NCBI RefSeq assembly: GCF_001598375.1 | Contig: NZ_BCYV01000020.1 | Coordinates: 1 to 64,000 of the forward strand | Direction: 5' to 3' | Origin: Novosphingobium capsulatum NBRC 12533 | Lineage (GTDB): Bacteria; Pseudomonadota; Alphaproteobacteria; Sphingomonadales; Sphingomonadaceae | DNA: 64,000 nucleotides | Part shown: piece by piece, positions 42,831-52,135 of the stretch | How positions within the stretch are numbered: position 1 is the first letter of the stretch | Layout of the letters: every line of letters starts with the position of its first letter | Position numbers and translations under genes: made by a program | Notes under the pieces: model-generated | What the model was told of the DNA's origin: nothing | Seen by the model: the letters and a program-made list of their open reading frames with translations, nothing else | Databases searched by the model: none

Positions 42831-44936
42831 TCAGGCTTCGACCGGCTCGATCACCGTATCGTCCGCGACCGAAGCGCCTTCCGCCATGTGATCATCCGAC
42901 AACGCAGAGCGATCCGGCTCGCCACCGAGACGATCGGTCGGGCACGGGGCCGCAGCACCAAAGCGCATCGCGTCCGGCACCCATGCGAGCACAGCGTCCT
43001 TCGTCTCGGGCTCGACAATGGCCGCCCCGGCGAAGAGTTTTTCACAGCTCTGCGAGATCTCCGCCTTCTTCAGGGTGGCGTGCCGAGCCGTCAGCGCGCC
43101 GCCGCCGACGTCATGAAGCAGGCTCAAAATGCTGCCCTTGTTGACCCGATCGAAGAAGTTTTCCGCGGTCGGACGCCACCAGCTCGCAACGTCGATCTCG
43201 AGGATCGAGGCCAATCGATTGTGGATCGCGACCTGGCCGCTGGCCCCGCGCGGCTTGGCCTCGATCGACATGGCAACGATATAGGCCAGCCACTGCGCCT
43301 TGCTGTCGTCATCGAGCGCGCGAAACCCTTCGAACCGATCGATTTCGTGATCGTGGTCGCACCATCCGGCATCAAGGCCATCATGCGCTTCGGCCAGGTA
43401 GGACCGGGCGCGTGAGCCGAGCAAATCCGCCGTGACGGGATCCTGCGGGGCATCAGCGCAGATGGTGGTGCCATATTGAACGATCTCGTCGGCAGAACCG
43501 CCGCCGGCGAAAACCCGGGCGTCGATCATGACGAACAGCGCGTAATCGAGCGCGAGCGCCGGCTGAGCGAGCAGACAGGATGCGAGAATATCGCGGCGTT
43601 GTATGGCAAGCTCGTCGTAGAGCCGATTGCTGAGCGGCTTGCCGCCAGGTGCCACAGCTTCGGGTCGGCGAGCTGGCTCGGGCGAATCCTTCACGCCGAC
43701 GCGAAACCTGCCCGCCCCGCCCTCGTCGGGTTCGCCGGGATTTCCGCCGCCCGCATCATCGATCGCGTCGGGTTCTTCGACGATGAGCTCCTGCTCGCTA
43801 TAAAATTGGGTGTCGAGACGCATCTCGCCCTGCGGCGTCAGAAGCAGAAACGCGCCGACATGCGGCCGCAGCTCATCTGGCAGCACGGGCGCGCGATGCT
43901 CGATCGCCTCGGCCTCGGCGATCAGTCGGTCATCCTCCTGGTCCAGGGCCTTGTAGGCATCGGGCGAGATGGATTCGTCCTGCATTTCGGCCTCGAGCTC
44001 GGCGCGGCGCGCCTCGATCTCGCCAAGGCGGGCGGATTGCTCCTCGGTGAGCGCGGGCGGCTGCAGGATGGCACGGTAGAGGCCGTGGGCGGCGTTGTGG
44101 GCGTAGTTGCTGGCGATCGGCCTGATCCAGGCAAGGCCCGTCTCCTCACCGATGCGTCTCGCTTCGGCCTCCATGATGTCGCCGGCGAGACGGTGCGCGA
44201 TCTCGGGATTGTTCCAGCGGTCGTTGCCGTCGGTGAAGAGGTCGCCATCGACCTTGCCGCCTGCCGCGCGATACCGCTCCTCGCCGACCAGAATCGCGAT
44301 CGGATCGCTGGCCTTGAGCGTCTCATTGGCGATGACGCGGCGGATGGTGTCGGCCGTTACGTGGCCATTCTGGTAGCTGTTCCAGACCAGAAGCTGCTTG
44401 TCGTGGCTTTCGGTCGACGCATAGGCTTTGGCGATGTCGAGCGTGATCTCGCTTTTGCTCAAGGCGTCGAAGATCGGCGCTGCCAGCGAGGCGAGGCGCA
44501 GGCGCCCCTCGACGAAGCGACGTGTCACGCCGAAACGCTTTGCGACAGCATCGAGATCGCCGGTCGAGCCGATGAAGTGCTGAAAGGCGCGGCATTCCTC
44601 GGCGGGGGTCATCTTGAGCTGATGGAAGTTGATCGCCGTGGACGTTTCGGACAATTCGGCATCGTCGCCGGTAAGGATCATGACGGGGACATCGAAATCG
44701 GCTTCCGAGATCGTACCGCGCTCGGCGAGCAGGCGAAGCGCGCGCCAACGGCGTCCGCCATCGAAGACCTCGAAGGTGCCGCGCGGCTTTTTGGCGGGCG
44801 TGACGAGCAGATTCTGAAGGACGCCCTTGGCCTCGATACTGGCGGCCATGGGTTCAATCTGAAGCTGTTCGTCCGGTGCGGTACGGACGTTGATCGGCGA
44901 GAGCCGCAGCTTGGCGAGTTTGATGGTCTGGATCAC
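42831..44936 (-). CDS. ParB/RepB/Spo0J-family protein with long C-terminal extension
   Basis: A 701-residue protein. N-terminal ParB motifs are KLRLSPINVRTAPD, GVLQNLLVTP, FDGGRRWRALRLL and TAINFHQLKMTPAEECRAF, then HTH AVAKRFGVTRRFVEGRLRLA. Residues 300-700 include an acidic coiled coil and unrecognised domains. GTG 44936, after AGAGGAG, was chosen. ParB-type proteins in leading regions are linked to antidefence and DNA processing rather than partition; the plasmid has its own parABS elsewhere. Confidence 0.85.
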   Translation of the reverse strand: MIQTIKLAKLRLSPINVRTAPDEQLQIEPMAASIEAKGVLQNLLVTPAKKPRGTFEVFDGGRRWRALRLLAERGTISEADFDVPVMILTGDDAELSETSTAINFHQLKMTPAEECRAFQHFIGSTGDLDAVAKRFGVTRRFVEGRLRLASLAAPIFDALSKSEITLDIAKAYASTESHDKQLLVWNSYQNGHVTADTIRRVIANETLKASDPIAILVGEERYRAAGGKVDGDLFTDGNDRWNNPEIAHRLAGDIMEAEARRIGEETGLAWIRPIASNYAHNAAHGLYRAILQPPALTEEQSARLGEIEARRAELEAEMQDESISPDAYKALDQEDDRLIAEAEAIEHRAPVLPDELRPHVGAFLLLTPQGEMRLDTQFYSEQELIVEEPDAIDDAGGGNPGEPDEGGAGRFRVGVKDSPEPARRPEAVAPGGKPLSNRLYDELAIQRRDILASCLLAQPALALDYALFVMIDARVFAGGGSADEIVQYGTTICADAPQDPVTADLLGSRARSYLAEAHDGLDAGWCDHDHEIDRFEGFRALDDDSKAQWLAYIVAMSIEAKPRGASGQVAIHNRLASILEIDVASWWRPTAENFFDRVNKGSILSLLHDVGGGALTARHATLKKAEISQSCEKLFAGAAIVEPETKDAVLAWVPDAMRFGAAAPCPTDRLGGEPDRSALSDDHMAEGASVADDTVIEPVEA

Positions 44937-44984
44937 CGGGGTCACTCCTCTTGGCGTCCGGCAATTCCCGGACACCACCCCGTT

Positions 44985-45026
44985 CCCCCTTCCCTCTTTC
45001 CCAAGAGCGGCCTCGGTCGTTTGACC
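44985..45026. repeat. intergenic hairpin plus purine/pyrimidine tract
   Basis: A pyrimidine run (44985-44999; GAAAGAGGGAAGGGGG on the coding strand) and hairpin GGTC-GTTT-GACC (45015-45026), one of five similar junctions. Confidence 0.5.
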
Positions 45027-45041
45027 AAGGGCGACCCGCGC

Positions 45042-48000
45042 TCACCCAGGATCGGCGAGAATGCGCCCAAGGATGTCGGCGGCGATGCTCACCGGAAGGA
45101 ACACCCGTGTCCGGTACTGAATGATCTCGGTGAAGCAGCCCAAGGATTTCAGCCAGGCGAGCTGATCCGACGGCGCCCCGACTATCTCGATGCGATGATT
45201 TCGGTTCACCATCGCGCGGCGGATCGTCATGGGGAATGGGCGGGCAACATCAACGCTTCGACCGGAATGGGCCGATTTGATGATGGCTGAGGGCGGCAGG
45301 TTCTCGGCGCGATCGATGCCGAGCTTGGTGAAAAGCTGGACAACGTGCTCGTCGAAAACGAGGCGGCCGAGCCAGCTATTTCCCGCTTTGTCAGCGATGC
45401 GGTTGACCACCAGATGATCGCTGGGCAGCGCCGACCAGATCGGCAGAAGCAAGCCGGTCGCGAGGCGGATCGTCTCGGTGTCGACCTTGTTCGCCGCTTC
45501 ATCGGCTTCGGCCTGCCATTTCGCGCAGAAGGCGTCCCGATCGACTATTTTCCAGGCGCTCTCGAAGAGCTCATGCTCGCGGATATATTCCCGCCGGGTC
45601 GGCCTCGTCAGCTCGAAGCGCGGGATCGGCGTTCCGTCCTTCTCCTCCATGAGCGCTCGGGCGCGGGTCTGCAGCGCGACCATCCCCGACTTGGCGTTGA
45701 GCAGAAATACGGCGGTGCTATCGCTGTCGGCGATACGCAGCACGCGCTCCAAGGTGACAGGGGTCCGCCGCCGCGCGATCTCGATGGTCAGCAAGTGCGA
45801 CGTCGCCCCGCTGACCGGGTCGGTCCGGAGCAGTGTGTCGTCGATCAAGGTGGCGGAATCGACGAGGATCGTCTCGACACCGACATCGAGCCGGCCAGCC
45901 TCCCTCGCCGCCGATACCCGTGTCTCGACCAGGGACAGAAACTCATCGAAGATGCTGTTCTGCAGGCCGATGGGAAGCGCGAGGATGCGATTTAGCCATC
46001 GCTGGATGGGCGGCAGTTCCTCTTTCAGGACGCCGTCCTTGTCGCAGAGCTCGAGACCGGTCCGATCCTCGAATTCCGAATGCGAGATGCTCTTGAGCTT
46101 GCCATCGACCAGCAAGTGGAACCACGTCACCAGCGCAGCGCAAGCATATTCGCTCTCCAGATTATCAGCCGGGTCGAAGAGATTCTGACCGCCGGTCTGG
46201 CGCTGACCCCGTGTGAGTGCGCCGAGGCTGTCGAGCCGCCTCGCAATCGTGCTGGTGAAGCGGAGTTCGCCTTTGCAGTCGGTCGTGACGGGCCGGAACA
46301 GTGGCGTGCTCGCCTGATGGGTCCGATGGGTTCGGCCAAGGCCCTGAATGGCGCGGTCCGCGCGCCAGCCCGGCTCGAGCAACAGATGGACGCGTTGCTC
46401 CTGGTTCGGCACGTCCATTGATGCGTGATAGGATCGCCCCGTCCCGCCGGCGTCCGAGAAAATGAGGACGCGCTTCAGCCCCTGCATGAAGGCCGCGGCC
46501 TCGGCCTGACTGGTACGGGTCGAACGGGTTTCCAGCTTCTGCCGGCCGTCGCCCGTCGAGATTAGGCGTTTTGTCCGCCCAGTGACTTCCGCGACACGAT
46601 CATGCCCGAAATGCTCCAGGATGCCGTCGAGCGCCGACATGATCGGCGGCAATGCGCAAAGATGCTCGATCATCAGCGCGCGGGCAGCTTCGGCTTCGGG
46701 ATTGTAGACGGGATTACCCGTCTCGTCCGTCATCGGCTCGGAGCGCTGCGTGCCTGTGTCGTCGGTGAAGACGCGCATTTGGCGAGTAGGGAAAGCGCGC
46801 TCGAGATAATCGATGACATATTCACGAGGGCTGAGGTCGATTTCGAGGTCGACGCGCTCATCCGGGCTGAGCATGCCCAATCGCCGGTCGAGGATGGACT
46901 CGGCCGTCGTCACCAGTTGAAGCACCACCGACTGGCCCGCCATAAGATGCTCGCCGACCGCGGCGATGACCGTTGGCAGCTTCATCGAAAGCAGCACCTG
47001 GCCGAAGAAACGCTGCTTGGTGGACTCGAAGCGCGAGCGGGCCGATGCCTTCGCCCCGCTATTCAAAGTGGTGTTCTCGAGACCATCGACGACGCCGGTG
47101 AGTTCCAGGGCTTTTTCCATGTTCCGGTGGATGATGGACCAGGCATTGGCGTAAGTGTCGTAGATCTCGATCTGCGCGGGCGTCAGTTCGTGCCGCAGGA
47201 TCTCATATTCGACACCGGCGAAGCTCAGCGCTCGCGCCATGTAGAGCCCAGTCGCCTTGAGATCGCGTGCGACCAATTCCATGGCGGCGATCCCGCCCTG
47301 GCGAATGCTGGAGATGAATTGCTCGCGATTGGCGAACGCCGTCTCCGGTCCCCAGAGCCCGAGCCGCACGGCATAGGCAAGGTTGTTGACCTCGGACGCC
47401 CCCGTCGCAGAGGCGTAGAGGATCCGCGCGGCGGGCAGATGGTTCTGGAGCCGAACGCCGCTGATGCCCTGTTGCGATCCCTCCTTGGCTCCGAGTGCGC
47501 CCTCGCCTCCTGCGACACCGCCCATCTCGTGCGCTTCGTCGAAGGCGATGACGCCGTCGAAATCGGCGCCGGCCCAGTCGATGATCTGCTTCAGCCGGCT
47601 ATGTTCCCCGCGCATCGATCGAAGGGTCGGATAGGTGACCAGAAGGACGCCCTGGTCAAGCCTGATGGGTTCGTCGATCTTCCAGTTCGATATGGGCTGA
47701 ATGTCACCGGCGAGCCCGCCGAGGGCCGTCCAATCACGGCGAGCATCTTCGAGGAGGGGCGCGTTCTTGGTGACCCAGATATTGCGACGCCGCCCCTGAA
47801 GCCAGTTGTCAAGAATGGCGGCCGCGATTTGGCGACCCTTGCCTGCCCCGGTTCCGTCCCCGAGGAAGAAACCCTTTCGGTAGCCGCGGCCCTCCTCCGA
47901 GATAACGAGGCCGACACCATTCTTGTCCGGTGCGAAGCGCCCAGGGATCGTCTGAGCCCAGGCATGGCCGGCGTAAACGACGGTTTCGAGCTGGGAGGCC

Positions 48001-49265
48001 GAGAGCAAACGCTCTGTGACAGTCCGCTCCGGCAGCGAAGGGACGTAATCGGGGATCGGCGCTGGGATTGATCCCATGGCAACGGATTCGACGAGCGCAG
48101 TCGGGTGTTCGCCGGCTTTGTCGAAAACCAGGCGGCTTGGCCGATAGGGCAGATAGACGCCGGTCTGTTCGAGCAGCGGCGCCGGGGTTTCGAGCCTGGT
48201 GTAAGCAACCGGCAAGACATGGTTGCGCACGGCAGCGTGAAAGGCCCGGGGCATGGGCTTGGCGCTTTTGACCGCTCTGAAGAGCGAGATGCCTCCGCCC
48301 CGCTTCGGCGCGGGTGCCGGCTGATCTGCGACAAGGGACAGGCGAGGTGTCACGGTGAGAACGTCGAGCAGTTCCGCGATTGATCCACCCTGGATGACTT
48401 CTGGTGCGAGCCTGCCGGCGACCTTGTCGATGACGAAGATTCGCACGTCGATAGACGTGCCGTGTTTGAGATAGCAGCCTTCAAGTCGAACAGAGGCTTG
48501 CACTGTCGATCCGCGAAGGACGGTCTCGTAGTGGTCGCGCATTCGGGTGGTCGGTCCGAACCAGTCGGGCATGATGGCAACGAGGCGGCCCCCAGTCTGC
48601 AATCGGCGAAGTGCAGCCTGAAGATGCCGAACGGCCGCAAGATCATCGACGCCGCGGCCGAGCGACCGCGAAAACGGCGGATTCATGAGGATCAGGGAAG
48701 GACGCGGTGCGTCGCCAAGAGCAGCATCAAGAATCGCCCCATCATGGCCGGTGATCGTTGCGCCGGGGAAAACGCCGTGCAGGCGATCGCGGCGGATCGG
48801 ATCGAGCTCGTTGAGATGCAGCGATCGATGAGCCCCAAGCTGTGCAACGAGCAAACCGTTGCCGGCGCTGGGCTCGAGAATGACGTCATCCTGCCGGACA
48901 TCTGCGAGCAGAATCGCGACGGCCGCAATGTCGACAGGAGTCGAGAATTGCTGCCATTCGATCTGGTCTTCGCTCCGCACGGTCTGAGTGGGGAGGCGCT
49001 GCGCGAGGTCAATCCGCGCGGCGACATCGGCGAGGCTGGCCAGAGGCGCCAATGATCCACGGAGATGAAGGGCGAGTGCGTGCTCTAGCACCTCGAAGCT
49101 TGAGCGCTGCGTCCAGCGTCCTTCGGCATCGGTTCCGCCGAACGCCTGCACCATCGCCCGATTGAGATGTTGACGGGTGACCGGCTCGCCTGACGCCAGT
49201 TGGGATAGAAGGATGTGCGCAGCGGCACGGTCGCCGCGCTCGGCGGTCTGAAAAAGGTCGGTCAT
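45042..49265 (-). CDS. DarB-like DNA methyltransferase-helicase (strawberry notch type)
   Basis: The 1407-residue protein joins an adenine methyltransferase (EPSAGNGLLVAQLG at 131-144; NPPFSR at 195-200) to a superfamily 2 helicase of the strawberry-notch type: GDGTGAGKGRQIA (Walker A, about 465), FDEAHEMGG (Walker B), LYASATGASEV, and RTHRTHQASTPLF in the second RecA domain. Phage P1 DarB has the same combination and protects DNA from type I restriction. ATG 49265 is preceded by GCAGGAGATTCCCAA. It is the largest gene of the leading region. Confidence 0.9.
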   Translation of the reverse strand: MTDLFQTAERGDRAAAHILLSQLASGEPVTRQHLNRAMVQAFGGTDAEGRWTQRSSFEVLEHALALHLRGSLAPLASLADVAARIDLAQRLPTQTVRSEDQIEWQQFSTPVDIAAVAILLADVRQDDVILEPSAGNGLLVAQLGAHRSLHLNELDPIRRDRLHGVFPGATITGHDGAILDAALGDAPRPSLILMNPPFSRSLGRGVDDLAAVRHLQAALRRLQTGGRLVAIMPDWFGPTTRMRDHYETVLRGSTVQASVRLEGCYLKHGTSIDVRIFVIDKVAGRLAPEVIQGGSIAELLDVLTVTPRLSLVADQPAPAPKRGGGISLFRAVKSAKPMPRAFHAAVRNHVLPVAYTRLETPAPLLEQTGVYLPYRPSRLVFDKAGEHPTALVESVAMGSIPAPIPDYVPSLPERTVTERLLSASQLETVVYAGHAWAQTIPGRFAPDKNGVGLVISEEGRGYRKGFFLGDGTGAGKGRQIAAAILDNWLQGRRRNIWVTKNAPLLEDARRDWTALGGLAGDIQPISNWKIDEPIRLDQGVLLVTYPTLRSMRGEHSRLKQIIDWAGADFDGVIAFDEAHEMGGVAGGEGALGAKEGSQQGISGVRLQNHLPAARILYASATGASEVNNLAYAVRLGLWGPETAFANREQFISSIRQGGIAAMELVARDLKATGLYMARALSFAGVEYEILRHELTPAQIEIYDTYANAWSIIHRNMEKALELTGVVDGLENTTLNSGAKASARSRFESTKQRFFGQVLLSMKLPTVIAAVGEHLMAGQSVVLQLVTTAESILDRRLGMLSPDERVDLEIDLSPREYVIDYLERAFPTRQMRVFTDDTGTQRSEPMTDETGNPVYNPEAEAARALMIEHLCALPPIMSALDGILEHFGHDRVAEVTGRTKRLISTGDGRQKLETRSTRTSQAEAAAFMQGLKRVLIFSDAGGTGRSYHASMDVPNQEQRVHLLLEPGWRADRAIQGLGRTHRTHQASTPLFRPVTTDCKGELRFTSTIARRLDSLGALTRGQRQTGGQNLFDPADNLESEYACAALVTWFHLLVDGKLKSISHSEFEDRTGLELCDKDGVLKEELPPIQRWLNRILALPIGLQNSIFDEFLSLVETRVSAAREAGRLDVGVETILVDSATLIDDTLLRTDPVSGATSHLLTIEIARRRTPVTLERVLRIADSDSTAVFLLNAKSGMVALQTRARALMEEKDGTPIPRFELTRPTRREYIREHELFESAWKIVDRDAFCAKWQAEADEAANKVDTETIRLATGLLLPIWSALPSDHLVVNRIADKAGNSWLGRLVFDEHVVQLFTKLGIDRAENLPPSAIIKSAHSGRSVDVARPFPMTIRRAMVNRNHRIEIVGAPSDQLAWLKSLGCFTEIIQYRTRVFLPVSIAADILGRILADPG

Positions 49266-49291
49266 TTGGGAATCTCCTGCGCGGCTGCATC

Positions 49292-49331
49292 TGTCGCAGC
49301 GACACACCCTCGATCCCCCTCCCCTCTCTCC
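49292..49331. repeat. intergenic hairpin plus purine/pyrimidine tract
   Basis: Hairpin TGTCGC-A-GCGACA (49292-49304) and pyrimidine run 49315-49331, between primase and the DarB-like gene. Confidence 0.5.
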
Positions 49332-49340
49332 GCCCCGGGA

Positions 49341-50186
49341 TCAGGTCCGGCAGTGCGCGTCGAGGAACTTTGCCCAATCCTTGAAAGCCGGCGGCGGCGG
49401 GTCGCGGCGGATGATGAGCCCGGGACGGGCATATTTCGCTTCGGCGGACGCCGCGGCGCGACGCCCTTCTGGATCATTGTCCTCTGCGATCAGCAGGGTC
49501 GTAATGCCGGGTGGAATGACCAGTTGATCGAGCCGCCTGGCGCCAAGTGAGGCCCAGCAGGGGATGTCCTTGATGCGGGTGTAGGCGCCGGCAGTCTCGA
49601 AACCTTCGGCGATCGCCAGCGTCTCGCCCCCTGCCCGGCCCCGCCATGCGCCTGTCCCAGGCACGCCGAGCATGACTTTTCGGAGGCACTTCGCTGTCGC
49701 AGGGTCGAGAAAGTTGCGCTGGATCGCGACGAGCTGCCGGATCTCGCGAACAGCAATCAGCAAAGCCGGTCGATAAACGGTTTTCGGCTTCGGGAGGTAT
49801 GGGCAGCGCGAATGGAAGCGCACGTCGGCAGGCGCTGGCAACAAGTTGCGTCGCTCAAGATAGCGCTCGGCCAGCGTCCCTTTGACGCCAACGGCCTGCT
49901 CCCAGATGCGCGAGACATTGGCGCTGCCTTGCGGTCGATCCTGTTCCGGTATTGCATAATGTTGGCCGGTTCGAACCCGACGCAATTCCCGCAGAACATC
50001 ATCGCGTGCGCAACCCGCGAAGCACGTCATCAGAATGCCGCGGTCACCTTGGCGGATCGAAAGACTTGGATCGTTGTCGCCATGTGCCGGGCAACGGGCC
50101 ATAGCCCTGTAGCCGGTCCAGGTGCCGCCAAGAGCGCCTACGAGGTCAACAAGTTCCTGGGTCGGTCGTTTGGCCGTGAGTGGCAT
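49341..50186 (-). CDS. plasmid primase (zinc finger plus Toprim)
   Basis: The 281-residue protein has a CHC2-like zinc finger, ARCPAHGDNDPSLS...MTCFAGCARDD (residues 30-60), a linker and a Toprim domain with LAIAEGFETAGAY (Glu) and LLIAEDNDPEGRR (DxD-like). Such DNA primases start complementary-strand synthesis on transferred plasmids. ATG 50186 follows CAGGAGGTAGTCCT. Confidence 0.85.
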   Translation of the reverse strand: MPLTAKRPTQELVDLVGALGGTWTGYRAMARCPAHGDNDPSLSIRQGDRGILMTCFAGCARDDVLRELRRVRTGQHYAIPEQDRPQGSANVSRIWEQAVGVKGTLAERYLERRNLLPAPADVRFHSRCPYLPKPKTVYRPALLIAVREIRQLVAIQRNFLDPATAKCLRKVMLGVPGTGAWRGRAGGETLAIAEGFETAGAYTRIKDIPCWASLGARRLDQLVIPPGITTLLIAEDNDPEGRRAAASAEAKYARPGLIIRRDPPPPAFKDWAKFLDAHCRT

Positions 50187-50214
50187 AGGACTACCTCCTG
50201 CTCGGTAGCCACAT

Positions 50215-50244
50215 CCCCCCTTCCCTCTTTCAGCGCATGGCGCT
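50215..50244. repeat. intergenic hairpin plus purine/pyrimidine tract
   Basis: Pyrimidine run 50215-50230 (GAAAGAGGGAAGGGGGG on the coding strand) and hairpin AGCGC-ATG-GCGCT (50232-50244), upstream of the primase start. Confidence 0.5.
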
Positions 50245-50350
50245 GTGACCCGGACCTATCAACGATGAGGGTCGGCGCGCTCACGTTGATCGCTTCATCG
50301 GGCACGACTCGGGCTCGTTCGCAGGCGACGAACGGCTCGGACATCATCGG

Positions 50351-51655
50351 TCAATCGTCAGGCCGGTTCTTCCGCCGATCCGCATATTTGATCACGAAGG
50401 CCTCCCAGAGCCGCATCCATTCGGTGTCGGTCCGGGGCCTCTTGATATCGGCGAATCCCTTGCGGAATGCGTTGGCCATATCGTCGACTGACCAAGGATG
50501 GCCCTTAGTGAGACCGACACTCCGAAACGCCTGTTCGCGGTCGCCATAGGAAAGCGTTCCCGGCGGGAATGCGTGAAGCGGTTCGTCTGATTTCGCTGCG
50601 GGTTTCGTTGCCTGCGGAACGGTGCGAACCGATGATCTCGGTGCCGTTTCGACGCCTGGCGCCCCAACAAGTCGCAAATGGGGTCCGACCAATTTACGCT
50701 CCATCGGCGCTGGAGACGGATGAAGGACCACCTTCCTGCCGGAGAGATCGACGTTCGCGTTGGGATAAACCGCCGAGACGAGCTGCATCGTCTCCCGCAC
50801 CGTTTGACGAAAGCGCTTGCTGTCAGCCTCGTTGCCGAGGTGCTTTGCCAGTTGATCCCAAGAAATGATCTGCCCCTTGTCGGAGCCGATCCGTGGGAGG
50901 CGATAGGCAAGATAGGTATAGAGATCGAGCGCCGTTGGCGTCCCTTTAAGCTCCCGGATCGCTACTTCGTTTAATGGGACAGCGTGCTCGATAAGGTGAC
51001 TGTAGAAGACCTCCGACATACGGATTTCCCGCGCGAAGGTGCCGTTCTTGTCGAGTGAACCAGCATATTCATTTGAGATCTTCACATCGCGGACCGCAAA
51101 GGCGTTGTCGTCCGTTTCGGTGCCATCCCAGCGAATCTGCCACTCGCACGCCAGCAAGCGGTCGACCTGTTCGCGCATCAGATTTGCGGTGCCACGGGGG
51201 CCATAGGACACCGTTTGATAGCCAAGCCGCCGCATCCATTCCGTGAAGTTGCGGCCGAGATAGACGTCGCGCGAACGCTTCATTACCGCCTGTGAAAGCA
51301 GATAGATGAGCGCAACCCTGGGATAGGCCCCATATGGAACACCCAGGCTTCTCATGACCGACTTGCCATCGATATTTTGAAGAACCGGCCGAGGGTTGAT
51401 TGCCAGCGCGTACTTGCCGTCTTCCCGGATAATCGGGAGCGTGTCGTCCTTCGGGCGCTTGGTCGGGAGCGACATGGCGCAAAGCGCGGAATGGAGAAAT
51501 GCCGGGACAGGCTCTTCGTCGTGGACTCGCAGGAAGGCGTCGAGCGTCAATTGGGTTCCGGCAGTGGAGGCAAGCTTCCGGACATTCTCTGCACCGCCAT
51601 CGATCATGGCGAGTGCATATTGGTGCCCAATCGGCCTATGCTGATCTCCGTTCAT
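50351..51655 (-). CDS. repA: plasmid replication initiator RepA
   Basis: The 434-residue protein matches the plasmid RepA family: PIIREDGKYALAINPRPVLQ, YLGRNFTEWMRRLGYQTVSY, GTPTALDLYTYLAYRLPRIG and ISWDQLAKHLGNEADSKRFR (winged-helix). It would bind the iterons next to its start and open the origin. One iteron-like sequence lies inside its coding region (50629-50645). The C-terminal 90 residues after the winged helix are low-complexity then helical. Start ATG 51655 follows CGGAAC only weakly. Confidence 0.88.
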   Translation of the reverse strand: MNGDQHRPIGHQYALAMIDGGAENVRKLASTAGTQLTLDAFLRVHDEEPVPAFLHSALCAMSLPTKRPKDDTLPIIREDGKYALAINPRPVLQNIDGKSVMRSLGVPYGAYPRVALIYLLSQAVMKRSRDVYLGRNFTEWMRRLGYQTVSYGPRGTANLMREQVDRLLACEWQIRWDGTETDDNAFAVRDVKISNEYAGSLDKNGTFAREIRMSEVFYSHLIEHAVPLNEVAIRELKGTPTALDLYTYLAYRLPRIGSDKGQIISWDQLAKHLGNEADSKRFRQTVRETMQLVSAVYPNANVDLSGRKVVLHPSPAPMERKLVGPHLRLVGAPGVETAPRSSVRTVPQATKPAAKSDEPLHAFPPGTLSYGDREQAFRSVGLTKGHPWSVDDMANAFRKGFADIKRPRTDTEWMRLWEAFVIKYADRRKNRPDD

Positions 51656-51775
51656 TGTTCCGCCCTTCCCCGAATCTCCGGGGTCTGTGATGGCGCTGTC
51701 TCAACAGGTTTGGGTTTCGAAATCAACCCTGTTGGCAGTTTTGGCGGGAAATCAGGGGTGAGAGTTGCAATTCGA

Positions 51776-52049
51776 CCGATGATCTCGGTGCCGCTTTTGC
51801 CGAATCGCCCCTTCCCACTTTCAAAAATCGAAATTTTGAAGCCGATTCGCGAATCGGATTGATTCAGGGATTCATGTAATAGGTATGCGCTCCGAGATCA
51901 TCGGTCTGTTGGCACCGAGATCATTGGTAGGACGCACCGAGATCATCGGAAGGTACTGAGATCATCGGTATTTATCCACAGGGCATCGCTCGGTGCAGCC
52001 GGACGCAGCAAGTTTTCGGAAAGCTTGCACCGACTCGGAGATCATCGGT
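51776..52049. other. iteron origin of replication (oriV)
   Basis: Iterons CACCGAGATCATCGG occur forward at 51891-51905, 51913-51928, 51935-51949, 51954-51969 and 52034-52049, and reversed at 51776-51792. A perfect DnaA box TTATCCACA lies at 51972-51980, and a 16-base palindrome CCGATTCGCGAATCGG at 51842-51857. The position directly upstream of repA makes this the replication origin. The spacing between copies is irregular, from 21 to 80 bases. Confidence 0.88.
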
Positions 52050-52101
52050 AAAGTTGTAAGTTCGATGGCCAAATCGTTGCTCGAAACTGCCAACGTCGCT
52101 A

Positions 52102-52123
52102 TTGTGGGCCATCAAACCCACAA
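52102..52123 (+). promoter_or_regulatory. operator-like inverted repeat before parA
   Basis: TTGTGGG and CCCACAA pair perfectly around an 8-base loop, 13 bases before the parA start, where a ParA or RepA autoregulatory site is usual. Confidence 0.5.
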
Positions 52124-52135
52124 AAGCGGAATCTC

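Noticed and set aside
37083..44936. Either leading-region ParB as the plasmid partition protein
   Set aside because: Neither has a ParA neighbour or the palindromes; the parABS set at 52-54.6 kb fills that role.
46602..48071. 489-codon frame opposite the DarB-like gene
   Set aside because: Antisense shadow of a gene with clear helicase motifs.
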